Positions 53,424 through 63,874 are shown, counted from the stretch's first letter. The stretch: DNA of 64,000 nucleotides from Paraliobacillus quinghaiensis (GCF_003426025.1 NZ_QJSH01000013.1:26871-90870), one strand, 5' to 3'. Notes: generated by a model not told the origin, from the sequence alone. Program-made: numbers and translations.

Positions 53424-55853
53424 CTAACTTAAAACTGCAAATTCTCCCTTATCATTTAAACCAATTTCTACTTTTTCACCTTTTTGAATTTTTTCTGATA
53501 ACAATGCTTCTGATAATAAATCTTCTACATTTTTCTGAATAGAACGACGCAATGGTCTCGCTCCATATTCAGGATCAAATCCTTCTTTGGCGATTTTTTC
53601 AATTGCTTCATCCGATAAATCGAAGTCAATGTCTTGATCAACTAGGCGTTTTTGAAGTTGTTCGACCATTAACGTAACAATATCTTTCATATGTTTCTTC
53701 TCTAATGAATGGAAGACTATTGTTTCATCAATTCTGTTTAAGAATTCAGGACGGAATGCTTTCTTCAATTCTTCTGTTACTTTTAATTTCATATCTTTAT
53801 AATTTGTTTCCTCATCACCAAAGCTGAAGCCCACATATTTATTTTGTTTTAATTCATTTGCTCCAACATTTGATGTCATAATTAATACGGTATTGCGAAA
53901 GTCAACTAAACGTCCTTTAGAATCAGTTAAACGGCCATCTTCTAGTACTTGCAGTAAAATATTGAAGACTTCTGGGTGTGCCTTTTCCACTTCATCTAAT
54001 AAAACCACAGAGTAAGGTTTTCTTCTAACTTTTTCTGTGAGTTGTCCACCTTCTTCATAGCCCACATAACCTGGAGGTGAACCAACTAAGCGTGATGTCG
54101 TGTGCTTTTCCATATACTCTGACATATCTATTCGAATCATTGCATCTTCATCACCGAACATTGACTCTGCTAATGTACGTGCTAATTCTGTTTTACCGAC
54201 GCCTGTTGGGCCTAGGAAGATAAATGATCCAATCGGACGTTTCGGATCCTTTAGACCCGCACGAGCACGACGTATCGCTTTGGAAACAGCATCTACAGCT
54301 TCTTCTTGACCAATAACGCGATTGTGCAAGGTCGATTCTAAATTTAGTAGACGTGCACTTTCATCTTTAGTTAAAGAGGAAACAGGTACCCCAGTCCAAG
54401 TTGAAACAATGCTCGCAATATCTTCAACAGTTACTTCTGAGCTTTCTTGTCCTTGCTTTTCTTTCCACTGTTTCTTTGTTGTCTCAACTTCATCCCGTAA
54501 ACGTTGCTCACTATCTCTTAATGATGCTGCTTTTTCAAATTCCTGGCTCTGAACAGCTGCATCCTTTTCTTTTCTTACATTTTCTAAATTTTGTTCTAAT
54601 TCTTTTAGGTTTGGTGGAGCTGTATATGAACGTAGTCGTACTTTTGATCCAGCTTCATCAATTAAATCAATTGCTTTGTCTGGTAAAAAACGATCTGTAA
54701 TATAGCGGTTCGATAAATTAGCAGCTGCATCAATCGCTTCATCCGTAATCGTAACGCGGTGATGTGCTTCATAACGGTCACGTAGACCCTTCAATATTAA
54801 AACAGATTCCTCTAATGTAGGCTCATCAACTTGAATTGGCTGGAATCTACGTTCTAACGCTGCATCCTTTTCAATATATTTACGATATTCATCTAGTGTT
54901 GTCGCACCAATACATTGCAATTCTCCTCTAGCAAGGGATGGTTTTAAAATATTTGATGCATCGATTGCGCCTTCTGCTCCACCAGCACCAATTAAGGTAT
55001 GCAGTTCATCAATAAACAGAATAACATTACCAGCCTGACGAATCTCTTCCATTACTTTTTTCAAGCGATCTTCAAATTCACCTCTATATTTCGTACCAGC
55101 TACTACTGTTCCCATATCTAATGTCATCACACGTTTATCGCGAAGCATTTCCGGGATCTCATTATTAACAATTTGCTGTGCCAACCCTTCTGCTACAGCT
55201 GTTTTACCGACACCAGGCTCACCAATTAAAACTGGGTTGTTTTTTGTACGGCGGCTTAACACCTGGATAACACGTTCAATTTCTTTCTCTCTACCGATTA
55301 CTGGATCAATATTTCCCTCTTTAGCAATCGCTGTTAGATCTCGTGCTAATGAATCTAATGTAGGTGTATTAGCCGCTGTTGCTTGGCCGTTTCTCCCTTG
55401 ACTTTTCCGTGCTGTTTCATTATTTCCGAGCAATTGTAAAACTTGTTGGCGTGCTTTATTTAGACTAACACCAACATTATTTAAGACACGGGCAGCGACG
55501 CCTTCTCCTTCACGAATTAAGCCTAATAATATATGTTCAGTTCCGACGTAAGAGTGCCCTAATTTACGTGCCTCATCCATTGAAAGTTCAATTACCTTTT
55601 TTGCCCGGGGTGTATAGTGAATAGTTTGAGAAACTTTTTCCCCCTTACCAATTAGATTCTCAACTTCTTGTTGAATTTTCTCTGCTTCTAACCCTAAACT
55701 TGTTAACGCCTTAGCAGCAATTCCTTCCCCTTCACTTATAAGACCTAACAAAATATGCTCGGTTCCAATGTTATTGTGACCTAACCTTACTGCTTCTTCT
55801 TGGGAAAGCGCTAATACTTTTTGTGCTCTTTCTGTAAATCGTCCAAACATCAT
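53424..55853 (-). CDS. clpC: ATP-dependent Clp protease ATPase subunit ClpC
   Basis: ClpC, 809 aa, HSP100 unfoldase working with ClpP and the McsB adaptor system. Two Clp-N repeats (about 1-145), first AAA+ module with [18 protein letters not shown] and [28 protein letters not shown], coiled M-domain with UVR-like segment (residues ~420-480), second AAA+ module with [20 protein letters not shown] and the VGF-type loop KYVGFSFG for ClpP docking. Last gene of the ctsR operon. Confidence 0.98.
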   Translation of the reverse strand: MMFGRFTERAQKVLALSQEEAVRLGHNNIGTEHILLGLISEGEGIAAKALTSLGLEAEKIQQEVENLIGKGEKVSQTIHYTPRAKKVIELSMDEARKLGHSYVGTEHILLGLIREGEGVAARVLNNVGVSLNKARQQVLQLLGNNETARKSQGRNGQATAANTPTLDSLARDLTAIAKEGNIDPVIGREKEIERVIQVLSRRTKNNPVLIGEPGVGKTAVAEGLAQQIVNNEIPEMLRDKRVMTLDMGTVVAGTKYRGEFEDRLKKVMEEIRQAGNVILFIDELHTLIGAGGAEGAIDASNILKPSLARGELQCIGATTLDEYRKYIEKDAALERRFQPIQVDEPTLEESVLILKGLRDRYEAHHRVTITDEAIDAAANLSNRYITDRFLPDKAIDLIDEAGSKVRLRSYTAPPNLKELEQNLENVRKEKDAAVQSQEFEKAASLRDSEQRLRDEVETTKKQWKEKQGQESSEVTVEDIASIVSTWTGVPVSSLTKDESARLLNLESTLHNRVIGQEEAVDAVSKAIRRARAGLKDPKRPIGSFIFLGPTGVGKTELARTLAESMFGDEDAMIRIDMSEYMEKHTTSRLVGSPPGYVGYEEGGQLTEKVRRKPYSVVLLDEVEKAHPEVFNILLQVLEDGRLTDSKGRLVDFRNTVLIMTSNVGANELKQNKYVGFSFGDEETNYKDMKLKVTEELKKAFRPEFLNRIDETIVFHSLEKKHMKDIVTLMVEQLQKRLVDQDIDFDLSDEAIEKIAKEGFDPEYGARPLRRSIQKNVEDLLSEALLSEKIQKGEKVEIGLNDKGEFAVLS

Positions 55854-55871
55854 CTGCTTATTCCTCCTACC

Positions 55872-56939
55872 TTATCCTTCTTCTAAATTTAGACGTTCTC
55901 TTATAATTGAGGCTCTTCGTATATCTCTTTGTTTTGGTGTCAATGTTTCTTGTGCATATTGCTGTAAAAATCCAGGTTGTGTTAAAATCATCAGCTCGTT
56001 TAGAATTGTTTTCGAAATATGACTTATATAACCAACATCAATCCCTAAACGCAAATCTGATAAACATGTTGCAGCTTCCTTAGATTCAATGATTCTACTA
56101 TATTTCAGGGTGCCATAGGACCTAAAAATCCGGTCTTCTAAGCGTAGCTTTGATTGTTCTACCAATAGCTGTCTCGCATGTCTTTCTTGCTCAATAAGTT
56201 TCTCAACAACACTTTGTAAATCTTCAATAATATCTAATTCAGACTTACCTAGTGTGACCTGATTGGATATTTGAAAGATATTACCGATAGCTTCACTACC
56301 TTCACCATATATCCCTCTCACAACTAATCCTAATTGATTAATAGCAGGAACCATCTTATTTATTTTTTGAGAGAGAGTCAGTGCAGGTAAATGCATCATA
56401 ACAGACGCACGCATTCCTGTACCAACATTTGTAGGACAGCTAGTCAAATAACCTCTTGTTTCATCAAATGCATAATCTATCTTTTCCTCTAACCAATCAT
56501 CAAATGCAAATGCCTGTGTTATCGCTCTTTCTAATTGCAATCCTGGAAAATAAAGTTGCATACGGATATGGTCTTCTTCATTAATCATAACTGAAACCTG
56601 CTCATTTTTAGAAATAAGCACACCGGTCTTTTTTGTTTTTTCTGCTAGATATGGACTAATTAAGTGCTTTTCAACTAATACACTTTTTTCTATGGGTTTT
56701 AAATCTGCCATCGAAACAAACTCAAAATCCTGATATTGATTAAATGATTCATGGTGGTATTGATTTTTTATTAAATCAAAAACAGGTTGCAACTCTTCCT
56801 CCTCCGCAACAATTGGAAAAGGAAATTGTTCAAAGTTTCGAGCTAAACGAATACGAGTACTCATCACGATATCATTATCAGGTCCATCCTCTTTCATCCA
56901 CGGGCTAATTGCTTCATTTATAAAAGGTTGCAAGGACAT
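55872..56939 (-). CDS. mcsB: Protein-arginine kinase McsB
   Basis: McsB, 355 aa, phosphorylates arginines to mark proteins for ClpCP and inactivates CtsR. Phosphagen-kinase fold with [17 protein letters not shown] near residue 25, the [18 protein letters not shown] catalytic segment with Cys and Gly/Arg, and [20 protein letters not shown]. The start overlaps the stop of mcsA by 1 bp, coupling kinase and activator. Confidence 0.97.
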   Translation of the reverse strand: MSLQPFINEAISPWMKEDGPDNDIVMSTRIRLARNFEQFPFPIVAEEEELQPVFDLIKNQYHHESFNQYQDFEFVSMADLKPIEKSVLVEKHLISPYLAEKTKKTGVLISKNEQVSVMINEEDHIRMQLYFPGLQLERAITQAFAFDDWLEEKIDYAFDETRGYLTSCPTNVGTGMRASVMMHLPALTLSQKINKMVPAINQLGLVVRGIYGEGSEAIGNIFQISNQVTLGKSELDIIEDLQSVVEKLIEQERHARQLLVEQSKLRLEDRIFRSYGTLKYSRIIESKEAATCLSDLRLGIDVGYISHISKTILNELMILTQPGFLQQYAQETLTPKQRDIRRASIIRERLNLEEG

Positions 56940-57493
56940 TACACTTCACCATCCTTACTGTCATTCGGTTCTTTATTAACTCTTTTTTCTAGAAGCTTAA
57001 TCTTGTCACGTAACTCCGCAGCCTGTTCAAACTCTTCCATTTCAATTAATTCTTGTAGTTTTGCTTTATAATCTCGAATTAGATGTTTTTGCTTTAAGTC
57101 TGAACCACGACGTTTCGGTATTTTACCATTATGGACTGTATTTCCACTATGAACACGTCTAAAGATAGGATTTAAATGGTCTGCAAATGTCTGATAGCAA
57201 TTACCACAACCAAATTTTCCAACTTGTGTAAACTGGTGATAGGTTAAACCACATTTGTTACAAGTTAATGTCTGTTTTCTGTCTGTGCTGTGGTTATGTT
57301 CTTTTGAAAAGGAAGAGTTAAAATTAAACAAACCTGCTAATAAATCATGAATAGAATAAGTATCTTCCCCATAAGCGATATAACCCTTTTCTTTTGCACA
57401 GCGTTCACAGACATGAATTTCTGATTTTTGGCCATTCACTAGTTTTGTTAGATGTAAAGATGCAGGGAATTCATGACATTCTTCACACTCCAT
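56939..57493 (-). CDS. mcsA: McsA, zinc-containing activator of McsB
   Basis: McsA, 184 aa, with four zinc-type CxxC pairs (CEEC, CERC, CNKC, CGNC) in the N-terminal 110 residues and a C-terminal UVR motif ([25 protein letters not shown]). It activates McsB and links it to ClpC. Second gene of the heat-shock operon, 79 bp after ctsR. Confidence 0.96.
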   Translation of the reverse strand: MECEECHEFPASLHLTKLVNGQKSEIHVCERCAKEKGYIAYGEDTYSIHDLLAGLFNFNSSFSKEHNHSTDRKQTLTCNKCGLTYHQFTQVGKFGCGNCYQTFADHLNPIFRRVHSGNTVHNGKIPKRRGSDLKQKHLIRDYKAKLQELIEMEEFEQAAELRDKIKLLEKRVNKEPNDSKDGEV

Positions 57494-57572
57494 TTACTTT
57501 CCCTCCCTCAACAATCTATTCTTATTCATTATTGTATTTAATAAAATCGAAATAAATCCCTCATTAAATTGT

Positions 57573-58037
57573 TCACATCTCATACTTTACTGAAGATAAC
57601 ATAGCTGTCATGATACGGGCCCTTATCTCATCTCGTACTGGTAATTGAAAGGCAAGCGTATCACGTGTCAATGCACTAACCATGATTTTTGCTTCCCGTT
57701 TTGTAATCAAATCTTCTTCCAACATTCTTTCTAATATATCGATAGCAGCTTGCTGCGTGACAGTAGGTTGAATCATTGCAATAATATCATCAATTAACTT
57801 AGTCTTATCATCATTGGTAATTCGCGTAATCCGAATATAACCTCCGCCTCCACGTTTACTTTCTACTAAGTAACCTCTTTCGACCGTAAAACGCGTGTTT
57901 ATCACATAATTAATTTGAGAAGGCACACATTCAAATTGATCAGCAATTTCGCTACGTTTGATTTCTATAATATTTTGATTGTTTCTAAGAATAATTTGTT
58001 TTAAGTGCGCTTCTATAACATCAGAAATATTTCGCAT
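57573..58037 (-). CDS. ctsR: Transcriptional repressor CtsR
   Basis: CtsR, 154 aa, repressor of class III heat-shock genes. N-terminal winged helix (RSEIADQFECVPSQINYVINTRFTVERGYLVESKRGGGGYIRI) with the Gly-rich wing tip that senses heat, and a C-terminal four-helix domain where McsB acts. First gene of ctsR-mcsA-mcsB-clpC; a CtsR operator precedes it, so it is autoregulated. Confidence 0.97.
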   Translation of the reverse strand: MRNISDVIEAHLKQIILRNNQNIIEIKRSEIADQFECVPSQINYVINTRFTVERGYLVESKRGGGGYIRITRITNDDKTKLIDDIIAMIQPTVTQQAAIDILERMLEEDLITKREAKIMVSALTRDTLAFQLPVRDEIRARIMTAMLSSVKYEM

Positions 58038-58059
58038 TTGCCTCCTCCTTATCGTTGAC

Positions 58060-58076
58060 TTTGACTATCTTTGACT
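58060..58076 (-). promoter_or_regulatory. CtsR operator
   Basis: On the minus strand AGTCAAA-GAT-AGTCAAA fits the CtsR consensus (RGTCAAA-NAN-RGTCAAA); a further AGTCAAC follows. It lies just downstream of the -10 box. Confidence 0.93.
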
Positions 58077-58084
58077 ATACTATC

Positions 58085-58112
58085 ATTATACTCTACTTAA
58101 GAATTGTTGCAA
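58085..58112 (-). promoter_or_regulatory. ctsR operon promoter
   Basis: TTGCAA (58107-58112), 16-bp spacer, TATAAT (58085-58090), adjoining the CtsR operator. Confidence 0.8.
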
Positions 58113-58144
58113 ATAAAAAGGTCAAATACTTTAACGTTCTTTGA

Positions 58145-58843
58145 TTACTGTAGTTCATTCACCTGTTTTACTTGTTTTAGTGCTAACAGGCTATGATATA
58201 ATTCCGTTTTGTCTAAACTACTCTCGCTCTTCATTTCTATTAGAACCGTTCGATCTGACTCATCATCTCTTTCAATTTTCAATTTACGAATAGTGATTTG
58301 AAATGATTCAATCTTAGCCAATAATTGTCGAATCTCCATATGTGGGCCTATTGTTATTTGAAAAGTAGCAACATTTTTTGTTTTAGGTATTCTTTTTTCA
58401 AACTTATTTAAGAAGATTAAACTTGATAGAATTATTATCGTCGTAAGTATAGCTACTTTATACATTCCAGCACCAACAACTAGTCCTAAACCTGCTACTG
58501 CCCAAATCGAAGCGGCTGTTGTTAATCCACGAATTGTCATACCATTCACAATAATTGTACCTGCACCTAAAAAGCCAATTCCACTTATTACATAGGAGGG
58601 AATCCTTGCTGGATCGAATCTAACTACATCACCATATTGCTCAAAATACGCTTGAAAACCATATAATGATAAGAGCATCATTAAGCTAGAACTAACACCA
58701 ACTAAAATATGAGTTCTAAAACCGGCTGAATGATTATTCATTTCGCGTTCAAAACCTATTAACCCCGATAGTATAAGTGCAACCACAATTCGTGAACTCA
58801 TTAAAATAAATTGTTCATCAAAAATACTTTGTAATATATTCAT
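58145..58843 (-). CDS. MgtC/SapB-family membrane protein
   Basis: A 232-aa protein with about five hydrophobic segments in residues 15-150 and the family motifs LSGLIGFEREMNNHSAGFRTHILVGVSSSLMM, PSYVISGIGFLGAGTII, and GLTTAASIWAVAGLGLVVGAGMY. The C-terminal 80 residues are a soluble ACT-like domain. MgtC relatives are linked to Mg2+ limitation and acid tolerance, but many have no known function. Its end is only 33 bp before the ctsR promoter. A dispersed repeat lies immediately upstream of its start. Confidence 0.88.
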   Translation of the reverse strand: MNILQSIFDEQFILMSSRIVVALILSGLIGFEREMNNHSAGFRTHILVGVSSSLMMLLSLYGFQAYFEQYGDVVRFDPARIPSYVISGIGFLGAGTIIVNGMTIRGLTTAASIWAVAGLGLVVGAGMYKVAILTTIIILSSLIFLNKFEKRIPKTKNVATFQITIGPHMEIRQLLAKIESFQITIRKLKIERDDESDRTVLIEMKSESSLDKTELYHSLLALKQVKQVNELQ

Positions 58844-58901
58844 GTTACACCTGAACGGTTTGCCCCCTTCCGTTAATCTTATGTATTTGATAAAGCGAAC
58901 C

Positions 58902-59073
58902 CAATAAGTGGGGGTTTTTGCCCCCTTCCCACACTGATTGTTAACCCTAAAGCATGACCTGAAGGCCTCTGAACCATTCGGGGTGTTAGCGTCCGTTTAC
59001 TCCCACTTAAACAACTTTGATTTTGCTCGATGTTTTGAAATGGGGGTTTTACGGACAATTACACCGAGATAAA
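58902..59073. repeat. Palindromic dispersed repeat, copy 2
   Basis: A 172-bp copy of the unit at 50189-50358 in the same orientation, differing at scattered positions. The right hairpin keeps GTCCGT/ACGGAC, but its lower arm is AAATGGGGG, giving one G-U pair and one mismatch against CTCCCACTT. The left hairpin has changed to GGGGG/CCCCC. It sits upstream of the mgtC-like gene. Confidence 0.8.
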
Positions 59074-59190
59074 TTCGGAACAACCATTACTATATTATTC
59101 TTATACTTACCCTAATTATTAATTTTTGGAACTTATTTTTAGATTTTATTTAGTCTCATTTAAAAAGAATAATAACTATTTGCTATATTA

Positions 59191-59225
59191 AAAAAATAGA
59201 TACCTATTTATAGGCATCTATTTTT
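59191..59225 (-). terminator. degV terminator
   Basis: AAAAATAGATACCTAT / ATAGGCATCTATTTTT arms (one mismatch), 22 nt after the degV stop, with A/T runs on both sides. Confidence 0.8.
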
Positions 59226-59247
59226 AGTGATTTGTGGGTGCTAGACC

Positions 59248-60093
59248 CTATTCATTCTTTAACCAAGAAATCGACATTGTTCCATATCCAGTATGCACTC
59301 CAGCCACTGGAACTAGCGCTTCAATCCTTATTTTTAAACCAGCATGTACATTCTCTAATTCTTCTTTCCATTTTTCCGCTTGTCCTTTAACACCAGCATG
59401 CATTATACATATTTCTTCAAATTGACCTTCTTTATAAGCATCTTCTACAATTTGGAAAAGTCTGCGTTTTGCTCTTTTTTTACTTCTAATCTTTTCTTCA
59501 ACCATTACTTTTCCATTGTAAAAACGTAATAACAAATTAATTTGTAGTAAGTTAGCAAAAACTGTTTGTGTTGTACTTACTCTTCCACTTCTCTTTAGTT
59601 GCTCTAAATTTTCTGGTAGCAAATACATTTCTGTTTTATTAGGATATGCCTTTAATATTTCAACAATTTCTTCATATGTCTTTCCTGCTGACTCAAGTTC
59701 AATTCCATTTGCAATCATTTTTCCCAATGCATATGATCCAATCTTTGAATCGATCACTTCAACAGGGAAGTCAAACATTTTTGATGCACTTATAGAACTT
59801 TGATATGTTCCCGTCAGCTCACTAGATGCATGTATCGCAATTCCTATTTCATATTCATCTTTTAATTTTTTATATAGTTCTACAAAATCACCGTATGGTG
59901 GCTGACTTGTTTTTGCACCTTCTCCATAATCTTTTAACAAGTTATAAATTTCATCTTTGCTAATATCAATATCTTCACGATAAGAAATATCATTTATATT
60001 TACAATCATAGGTAATACAAAAATGTTATGCTTAGCAATAAACTCTTCCGATAATCCACATGTACTATCAGTTATCCACGCGATTTTTTTCAT
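59248..60093 (-). CDS. DegV-family fatty-acid-binding protein
   Basis: A 281-aa DegV protein. The N-terminal KIAWITDSTCGLSEEF, TSQPPYGDFVELYKKL, SSELTGTYQS and C-terminal VAGVHTGYGTMSISW motifs define the family, which binds fatty acids and, in FakB members, presents them to FakA for phosphorylation. No fakA partner is nearby, so this may be a stand-alone FakB-like protein. AAAGGGGA precedes the ATG. Assignment to FakB is inference. Confidence 0.88.
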   Translation of the reverse strand: MKKIAWITDSTCGLSEEFIAKHNIFVLPMIVNINDISYREDIDISKDEIYNLLKDYGEGAKTSQPPYGDFVELYKKLKDEYEIGIAIHASSELTGTYQSSISASKMFDFPVEVIDSKIGSYALGKMIANGIELESAGKTYEEIVEILKAYPNKTEMYLLPENLEQLKRSGRVSTTQTVFANLLQINLLLRFYNGKVMVEEKIRSKKRAKRRLFQIVEDAYKEGQFEEICIMHAGVKGQAEKWKEELENVHAGLKIRIEALVPVAGVHTGYGTMSISWLKNE

Positions 60094-60522
60094 TTTAAAA
60101 ATCCCCTTTAAAATACACTTTTTACAAGTTAATAATAATCATATCATGTACTATCAAGATACCATAAAACGTATTCAAATAGAAAGCGATAACTTAACTC
60201 TTGGCTAAATAGTTAATAATATTATTTCCATCTGCAAATAAATTATTATGTATTAAACTATTACTCACTTTATTGACAAAGGGTTATTCTAATCGATACA
60301 GGTTACTAGTATCTCCGAAGTTTCCAATTATATATCGTGAAATATTTAATCTGCAATAAATAGTCTATTGTATACTATAACCAATTATAGACTATTTTTA
60401 GATATTTATATGTATCTGTAACTGAAAGAGTAAAGATAGTTAGATATTTTTCGTAAAAACGCTTTCTTTTTAATGCACACTGTTTTAAAATAGGAATGGA
60501 AGCATATAAGGGGGGTGACATA
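60094..60522. other. Gene-free AT-rich divergent intergenic region
   Basis: Between divergent degV and pgmB. It contains a TTGACA at 60273-60278 with only a weak -10 (TACAGG at 18 bp), a stem AATAGTCTAT/ATAGACTATT at 60359-60396 followed by T5, and a degenerate cre-like TAAAAACGCTTTCT around 60456-60469 with two mismatches from the CcpA consensus. None is conclusive; no open frame is convincing. Confidence 0.4.
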
Positions 60523-61170
60523 GTGACAAAACCGCAAGCTGTCCTTTTCGATTTGGACGGGGTCATCGTAGATACGGCAAAACATCATTTTAAGGCTTGG
60601 AAGGATCTTGCTGATGAATTAGGTTTTACATTTACAGAGAATGATAATGAACGTCTTAAAGGTGTCAGCCGTATGGATTCACTAAACATTTTACTTAATA
60701 TCGGAAATATTAATAAGAGTGATGAAGAAAAAGAATATTTGGCAGCCAAGAAAAATGAGCGTTATGTAGCTGCAATATCGCAAATGGACGAAAGTGAAAT
60801 CCTACCAGGTGTCGTTCGCTTTCTAAACGAACTTGAAGAAAATAACATTCCATATGCATTAGGCTCTGCCAGTAAAAATGCGCCCAAGATTCTTAAGCAA
60901 ATTGGTTTATTCGATGCTTTTAATGCTATTGTAGACGGGAATACCATCTCAAAAGCAAAGCCTGATCCTGAAGTTTTTCTTAAAGGAGCCGAAGAATTAT
61001 CAGTGCATCCTGAATCATGTGTAGTCTTTGAAGATGCGCAATCAGGTATTGAGGCAGGTAAAAAAGCAGGTATGTATGTCGTCGGTGTAGGAGATCCTGA
61101 CGTTTTAAAGGGAGCCGATGATTATATTAAATCAATGGAAGAGATGTCGGTTAAACGTTTAAAAGGTTAA
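60523..61170 (+). CDS. pgmB: Beta-phosphoglucomutase
   Basis: A 215-aa HAD-superfamily beta-phosphoglucomutase, converting beta-glucose 1-phosphate to glucose 6-phosphate. Nucleophile Asp and acid/base Asp are in FDLDGVIVDTA (residues 8-18), followed by the cap domain, SASKNAP (motif II), KAKPDPEVF (motif III Lys) and FEDAQSGIEAG (motif IV). GTG 60523 is chosen: AGGGGGGTGA lies upstream, and an ATG at 60496 precedes that site. It is directly followed by a maltose phosphorylase whose product is its substrate. Confidence 0.94.
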   Translation: MTKPQAVLFDLDGVIVDTAKHHFKAWKDLADELGFTFTENDNERLKGVSRMDSLNILLNIGNINKSDEEKEYLAAKKNERYVAAISQMDESEILPGVVRFLNELEENNIPYALGSASKNAPKILKQIGLFDAFNAIVDGNTISKAKPDPEVFLKGAEELSVHPESCVVFEDAQSGIEAGKKAGMYVVGVGDPDVLKGADDYIKSMEEMSVKRLKG

Positions 61171-61188
61171 TTTTTTTTGGTAGTTGGT

Positions 61189-61200
61189 GCAACCGGTTGC
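61189..61200 (+). promoter_or_regulatory. LacI/GalR-type operator candidate
   Basis: The perfect 12-bp palindrome GCAACCGGTTGC with a central CG lies 35 bp before the maltose phosphorylase gene, in the 64-bp gap. Its form matches operators of LacI-family sugar repressors (MalR-like). No regulator gene is in the window. Confidence 0.5.
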
Positions 61201-61234
61201 GCAATATTGTTAAATTTGAAGAGGAGGTAATACT

Positions 61235-63538
61235 ATGAAACCTTATATTAAAGAGAACGAGTGGTCTATAATCGAACACGGCTTTGACCCAGAGAAACAT
61301 GAAATTTCAGAAAGTTTGTTTAGTATTGGAAACGGACATATGGGACAGCGTGCGAATTTTGAAGAAACTTATACGGGTTCTTCTCTCCAGGGTAGTTATA
61401 TGGCGGGCGTTTATTATCCTGATAAAACCCGTGTCGGATGGTGGAAAAATGGTTACCCTGAATATTTTGCTAAAGTATTAAATTCTACTAACTGGATTGG
61501 CCTTAATATTGTAATAGATGGCGAAGAACTTGATTTAAATAACGCTGTTGTAAGTGATTTTACAAGAGAACTGAATATGAAAGAGGGCTATCTTACTCGT
61601 TCTTTTCAAGCAGAATTAAATAACGGAAGAAAAATAAATGTGACCGCAACACGATTTGTCAGTATTGTCCAAAAAGAGGTCGGAGCTATAAAGTATGAAG
61701 TAACTCCACTTAATTTTTCGGGGACGCTTGGTGTAACGTCGTATTTAGATGGTGATATTAAAAACACTGACGCCAATTATGATGAGAAGTTCTGGGACCC
61801 TGTTAACACCACGCTATCAGATAACCGTGCTAGCATCACAGTTAAAACAAAAAAACTTGATTTTGTTTTTTGTTCAACAATGGAGACACAGATTGTTAAA
61901 AACGGGCAAGTACTAGATTTAAAAGGTGCAGGAGAAGAGAAAGTAAAATATGCCGGTTTGACCTATGAAGCACCGTTAACAGAAAATGAAACAACTGTGA
62001 TTTATAAATATGCTGTAAACATAACTAACAGGGATCATGATACCCAACAGCTTGAAGCTGTAGCAGAAAATGAACTTGATAAAGCTGTCTTAAAAGGATT
62101 TGATAAACTAAAAGAAGAGCAAGCTGAAGCCTGGCATCAAAAATGGCTCGACAGTGATATCGTAATTAAAGGAGATGTAGCTGCTCAGCAAGGGATCCGC
62201 TTTAATATCTTTCAGCTAAATCAAACTTATACTGGTGAAGATGCTAGACTGAATATTGGTCCAAAAGGTTTTACAGGTGAAAAATATGGTGGAAGTACCT
62301 ATTGGGATACGGAAGCATACTGTTTACCATTTTACCTGTCTACTGCTGATGAACAGATTCCCAAAAATCTACTCATCTACAGGCACAATCATTTGGAAAA
62401 AGCAAAGGAAAATGCTCGGAAACTGGGATTTGAAAAAGGCGCACTTTACCCAATGGTGACGATGAATGGTGAAGAGTCACACAATGAGTGGGAAATCACA
62501 TTTGAAGAAATCCACCGTAATGGAGCTATTGCCTATGCAATATACAATTATGTAACGTATACCGGAGATAAATCTTATCTAGGGCAATACGGAATTGAAG
62601 TACTGGCTGAAATTGCACGCTTCTGGGAAGAGCGCGTCAATTTTGTTAAAAGTAAAGACGTTTATATGATATTGGGAGTAACAGGGCCAAATGAATACGA
62701 AAATAATGTCAATAATAACTGGTATACAAACCGTATTGCAAGTTGGACATTGGAGTATACACTTGAAGTTCTTGATTATTTAAAAGATTCTGATCGTAAC
62801 CTTTATGATCAGTGGGTAAATAAACTTAACCTTACCGAAGATGAAATAGTAAAATGGGCTGATATTATCAATAAGATGTACTATCCGGAAGATAAAGAAG
62901 AAGGTATTTTCTTGCAACAAGACGGATTCCTTGATAAGGAACTGATGGCTGTTTCAGATTTGGCTGACAAACATCTACCATTAAATCAAAACTGGTCATG
63001 GGACAGAATTTTACGCTCTTGCTTCATTAAACAGGCGGATGTTCTGCAAGGATTGTATTTCCTTAATCATGAGTTTGATATGGAAACTAAGAAACGTAAC
63101 TTTGATTTTTATGAACCAATGACTGTTCATGAATCATCTTTATCGCCTTGCGTTCACTCTATTCTTGCATGTGAACTGGGTTATAAAGAAAAAGCATATG
63201 AAATGTATTTACGTACAGCTCGTCTTGATCTGGATAATTACAATAATGATACGGAAGACGGTTGCCATATCACTAGTATGGCAGGCACATGGATGTCAGT
63301 CGTTCAAGGTTTTGGTGGAATGAAATTTAAAAATGACAGCCTTATTTTGAATCCATTCATACCAGAACAGTGGCAATCATTTTCGTTTACAATTCGCTAT
63401 CGTGGCGCAAGACTTATGATTACTGTTAATCAGGAGAGTATCAAAGTCGCAAATAAATCAAATAAGACCGTTAATCTCGTTATTTTAGGAGATGAACTTA
63501 CATTGGATGGCCATAATAATCTAGAGGTCAGTCATTAA
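61235..63538 (+). CDS. Maltose phosphorylase (GH65)
   Basis: A 767-aa GH65 phosphorylase splitting maltose with phosphate into glucose and beta-glucose 1-phosphate. N-terminal beta-sandwich (to about 270), linker, (alpha/alpha)6 barrel and small C-terminal beta domain. Catalytic acid Glu487 lies in TGPNEYENNVNNNWYTNR, matching the known position in Lactobacillus brevis maltose phosphorylase; EEIHRNGAIAYAIYNY fits the maltose-specific loop better than kojibiose or trehalose enzymes. GAGGAGGT precedes the ATG. With pgmB it feeds glucose and glucose 6-phosphate into glycolysis while saving one ATP; no maltose transporter is present here. Confidence 0.92.
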   Translation: MKPYIKENEWSIIEHGFDPEKHEISESLFSIGNGHMGQRANFEETYTGSSLQGSYMAGVYYPDKTRVGWWKNGYPEYFAKVLNSTNWIGLNIVIDGEELDLNNAVVSDFTRELNMKEGYLTRSFQAELNNGRKINVTATRFVSIVQKEVGAIKYEVTPLNFSGTLGVTSYLDGDIKNTDANYDEKFWDPVNTTLSDNRASITVKTKKLDFVFCSTMETQIVKNGQVLDLKGAGEEKVKYAGLTYEAPLTENETTVIYKYAVNITNRDHDTQQLEAVAENELDKAVLKGFDKLKEEQAEAWHQKWLDSDIVIKGDVAAQQGIRFNIFQLNQTYTGEDARLNIGPKGFTGEKYGGSTYWDTEAYCLPFYLSTADEQIPKNLLIYRHNHLEKAKENARKLGFEKGALYPMVTMNGEESHNEWEITFEEIHRNGAIAYAIYNYVTYTGDKSYLGQYGIEVLAEIARFWEERVNFVKSKDVYMILGVTGPNEYENNVNNNWYTNRIASWTLEYTLEVLDYLKDSDRNLYDQWVNKLNLTEDEIVKWADIINKMYYPEDKEEGIFLQQDGFLDKELMAVSDLADKHLPLNQNWSWDRILRSCFIKQADVLQGLYFLNHEFDMETKKRNFDFYEPMTVHESSLSPCVHSILACELGYKEKAYEMYLRTARLDLDNYNNDTEDGCHITSMAGTWMSVVQGFGGMKFKNDSLILNPFIPEQWQSFSFTIRYRGARLMITVNQESIKVANKSNKTVNLVILGDELTLDGHNNLEVSH

Positions 63539-63571
63539 ACAGTAGGTGTGTATAATCATTCTTTATTTATG

Positions 63572-63607
63572 AAGCAGCAACCGGACTCGTTTCGGTGCTG
63601 CTTTTTT
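63572..63607 (+). terminator. pgmB-maltose phosphorylase terminator
   Basis: AAGCAGCAACCGG / CGGTGCTGCTT arms (one bulged A) followed by six T on the plus strand, 33 nt after the stop. Confidence 0.88.
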
Positions 63608-63646
63608 ATAGATAAATTATATTTTATCTATCAGACCAAATTATAC

Positions 63647-63686
63647 AAAAAAACATCTATTACATAATTGTAATAGATGTTTTTTT
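63647..63686 (-). terminator. rRNA operon terminator
   Basis: Perfect arms ACATCTATTACA / TGTAATAGATGT (63653-63664/63669-63680) flanked by A6 and T7; it ends the rRNA transcript a few nucleotides after 5S and can also stop plus-strand readthrough. Confidence 0.9.
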
Positions 63687-63691
63687 AATTT

Positions 63692-63807
63692 GCTTAGCGA
63701 CGTCCTACTCTCGCAGGGGCAAAGCCCCAACTACCATGGGCGCTGAAGAGCTTAACTACTGTGTTCGGCATGGGAACAGGTGTGACCTCTTCGCTATTGT
63801 CACTAAA
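63692..63807 (-). rRNA. rrf: 5S ribosomal RNA
   Basis: A 116-nt 5S rRNA. The terminal helix TTAGTGAC / GTCGCTAA closes it, and internal conserved stretches include AGAGGTCACACCTGTTCCCATGCCGAACAC (loops A-B) and GAGAGTAGGACGTCGC at the 3' end, as in Bacillus. It lies 68 bp after 23S rRNA. Confidence 0.97.
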
Positions 63808-63814
63808 TCAAGGT

Positions 63815-63838
63815 TTTTGAAGGTTTGTACCTTCAAAA
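63815..63838 (-). other. 23S-5S spacer stem
   Basis: TTTTGAAGG/CCTTCAAAA with a 6-nt loop in the short spacer; a likely rRNA processing stem. Confidence 0.55.
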
Positions 63839-63874
63839 CTAGATAAGAAGTACAACAAGACAACATAAATATTA

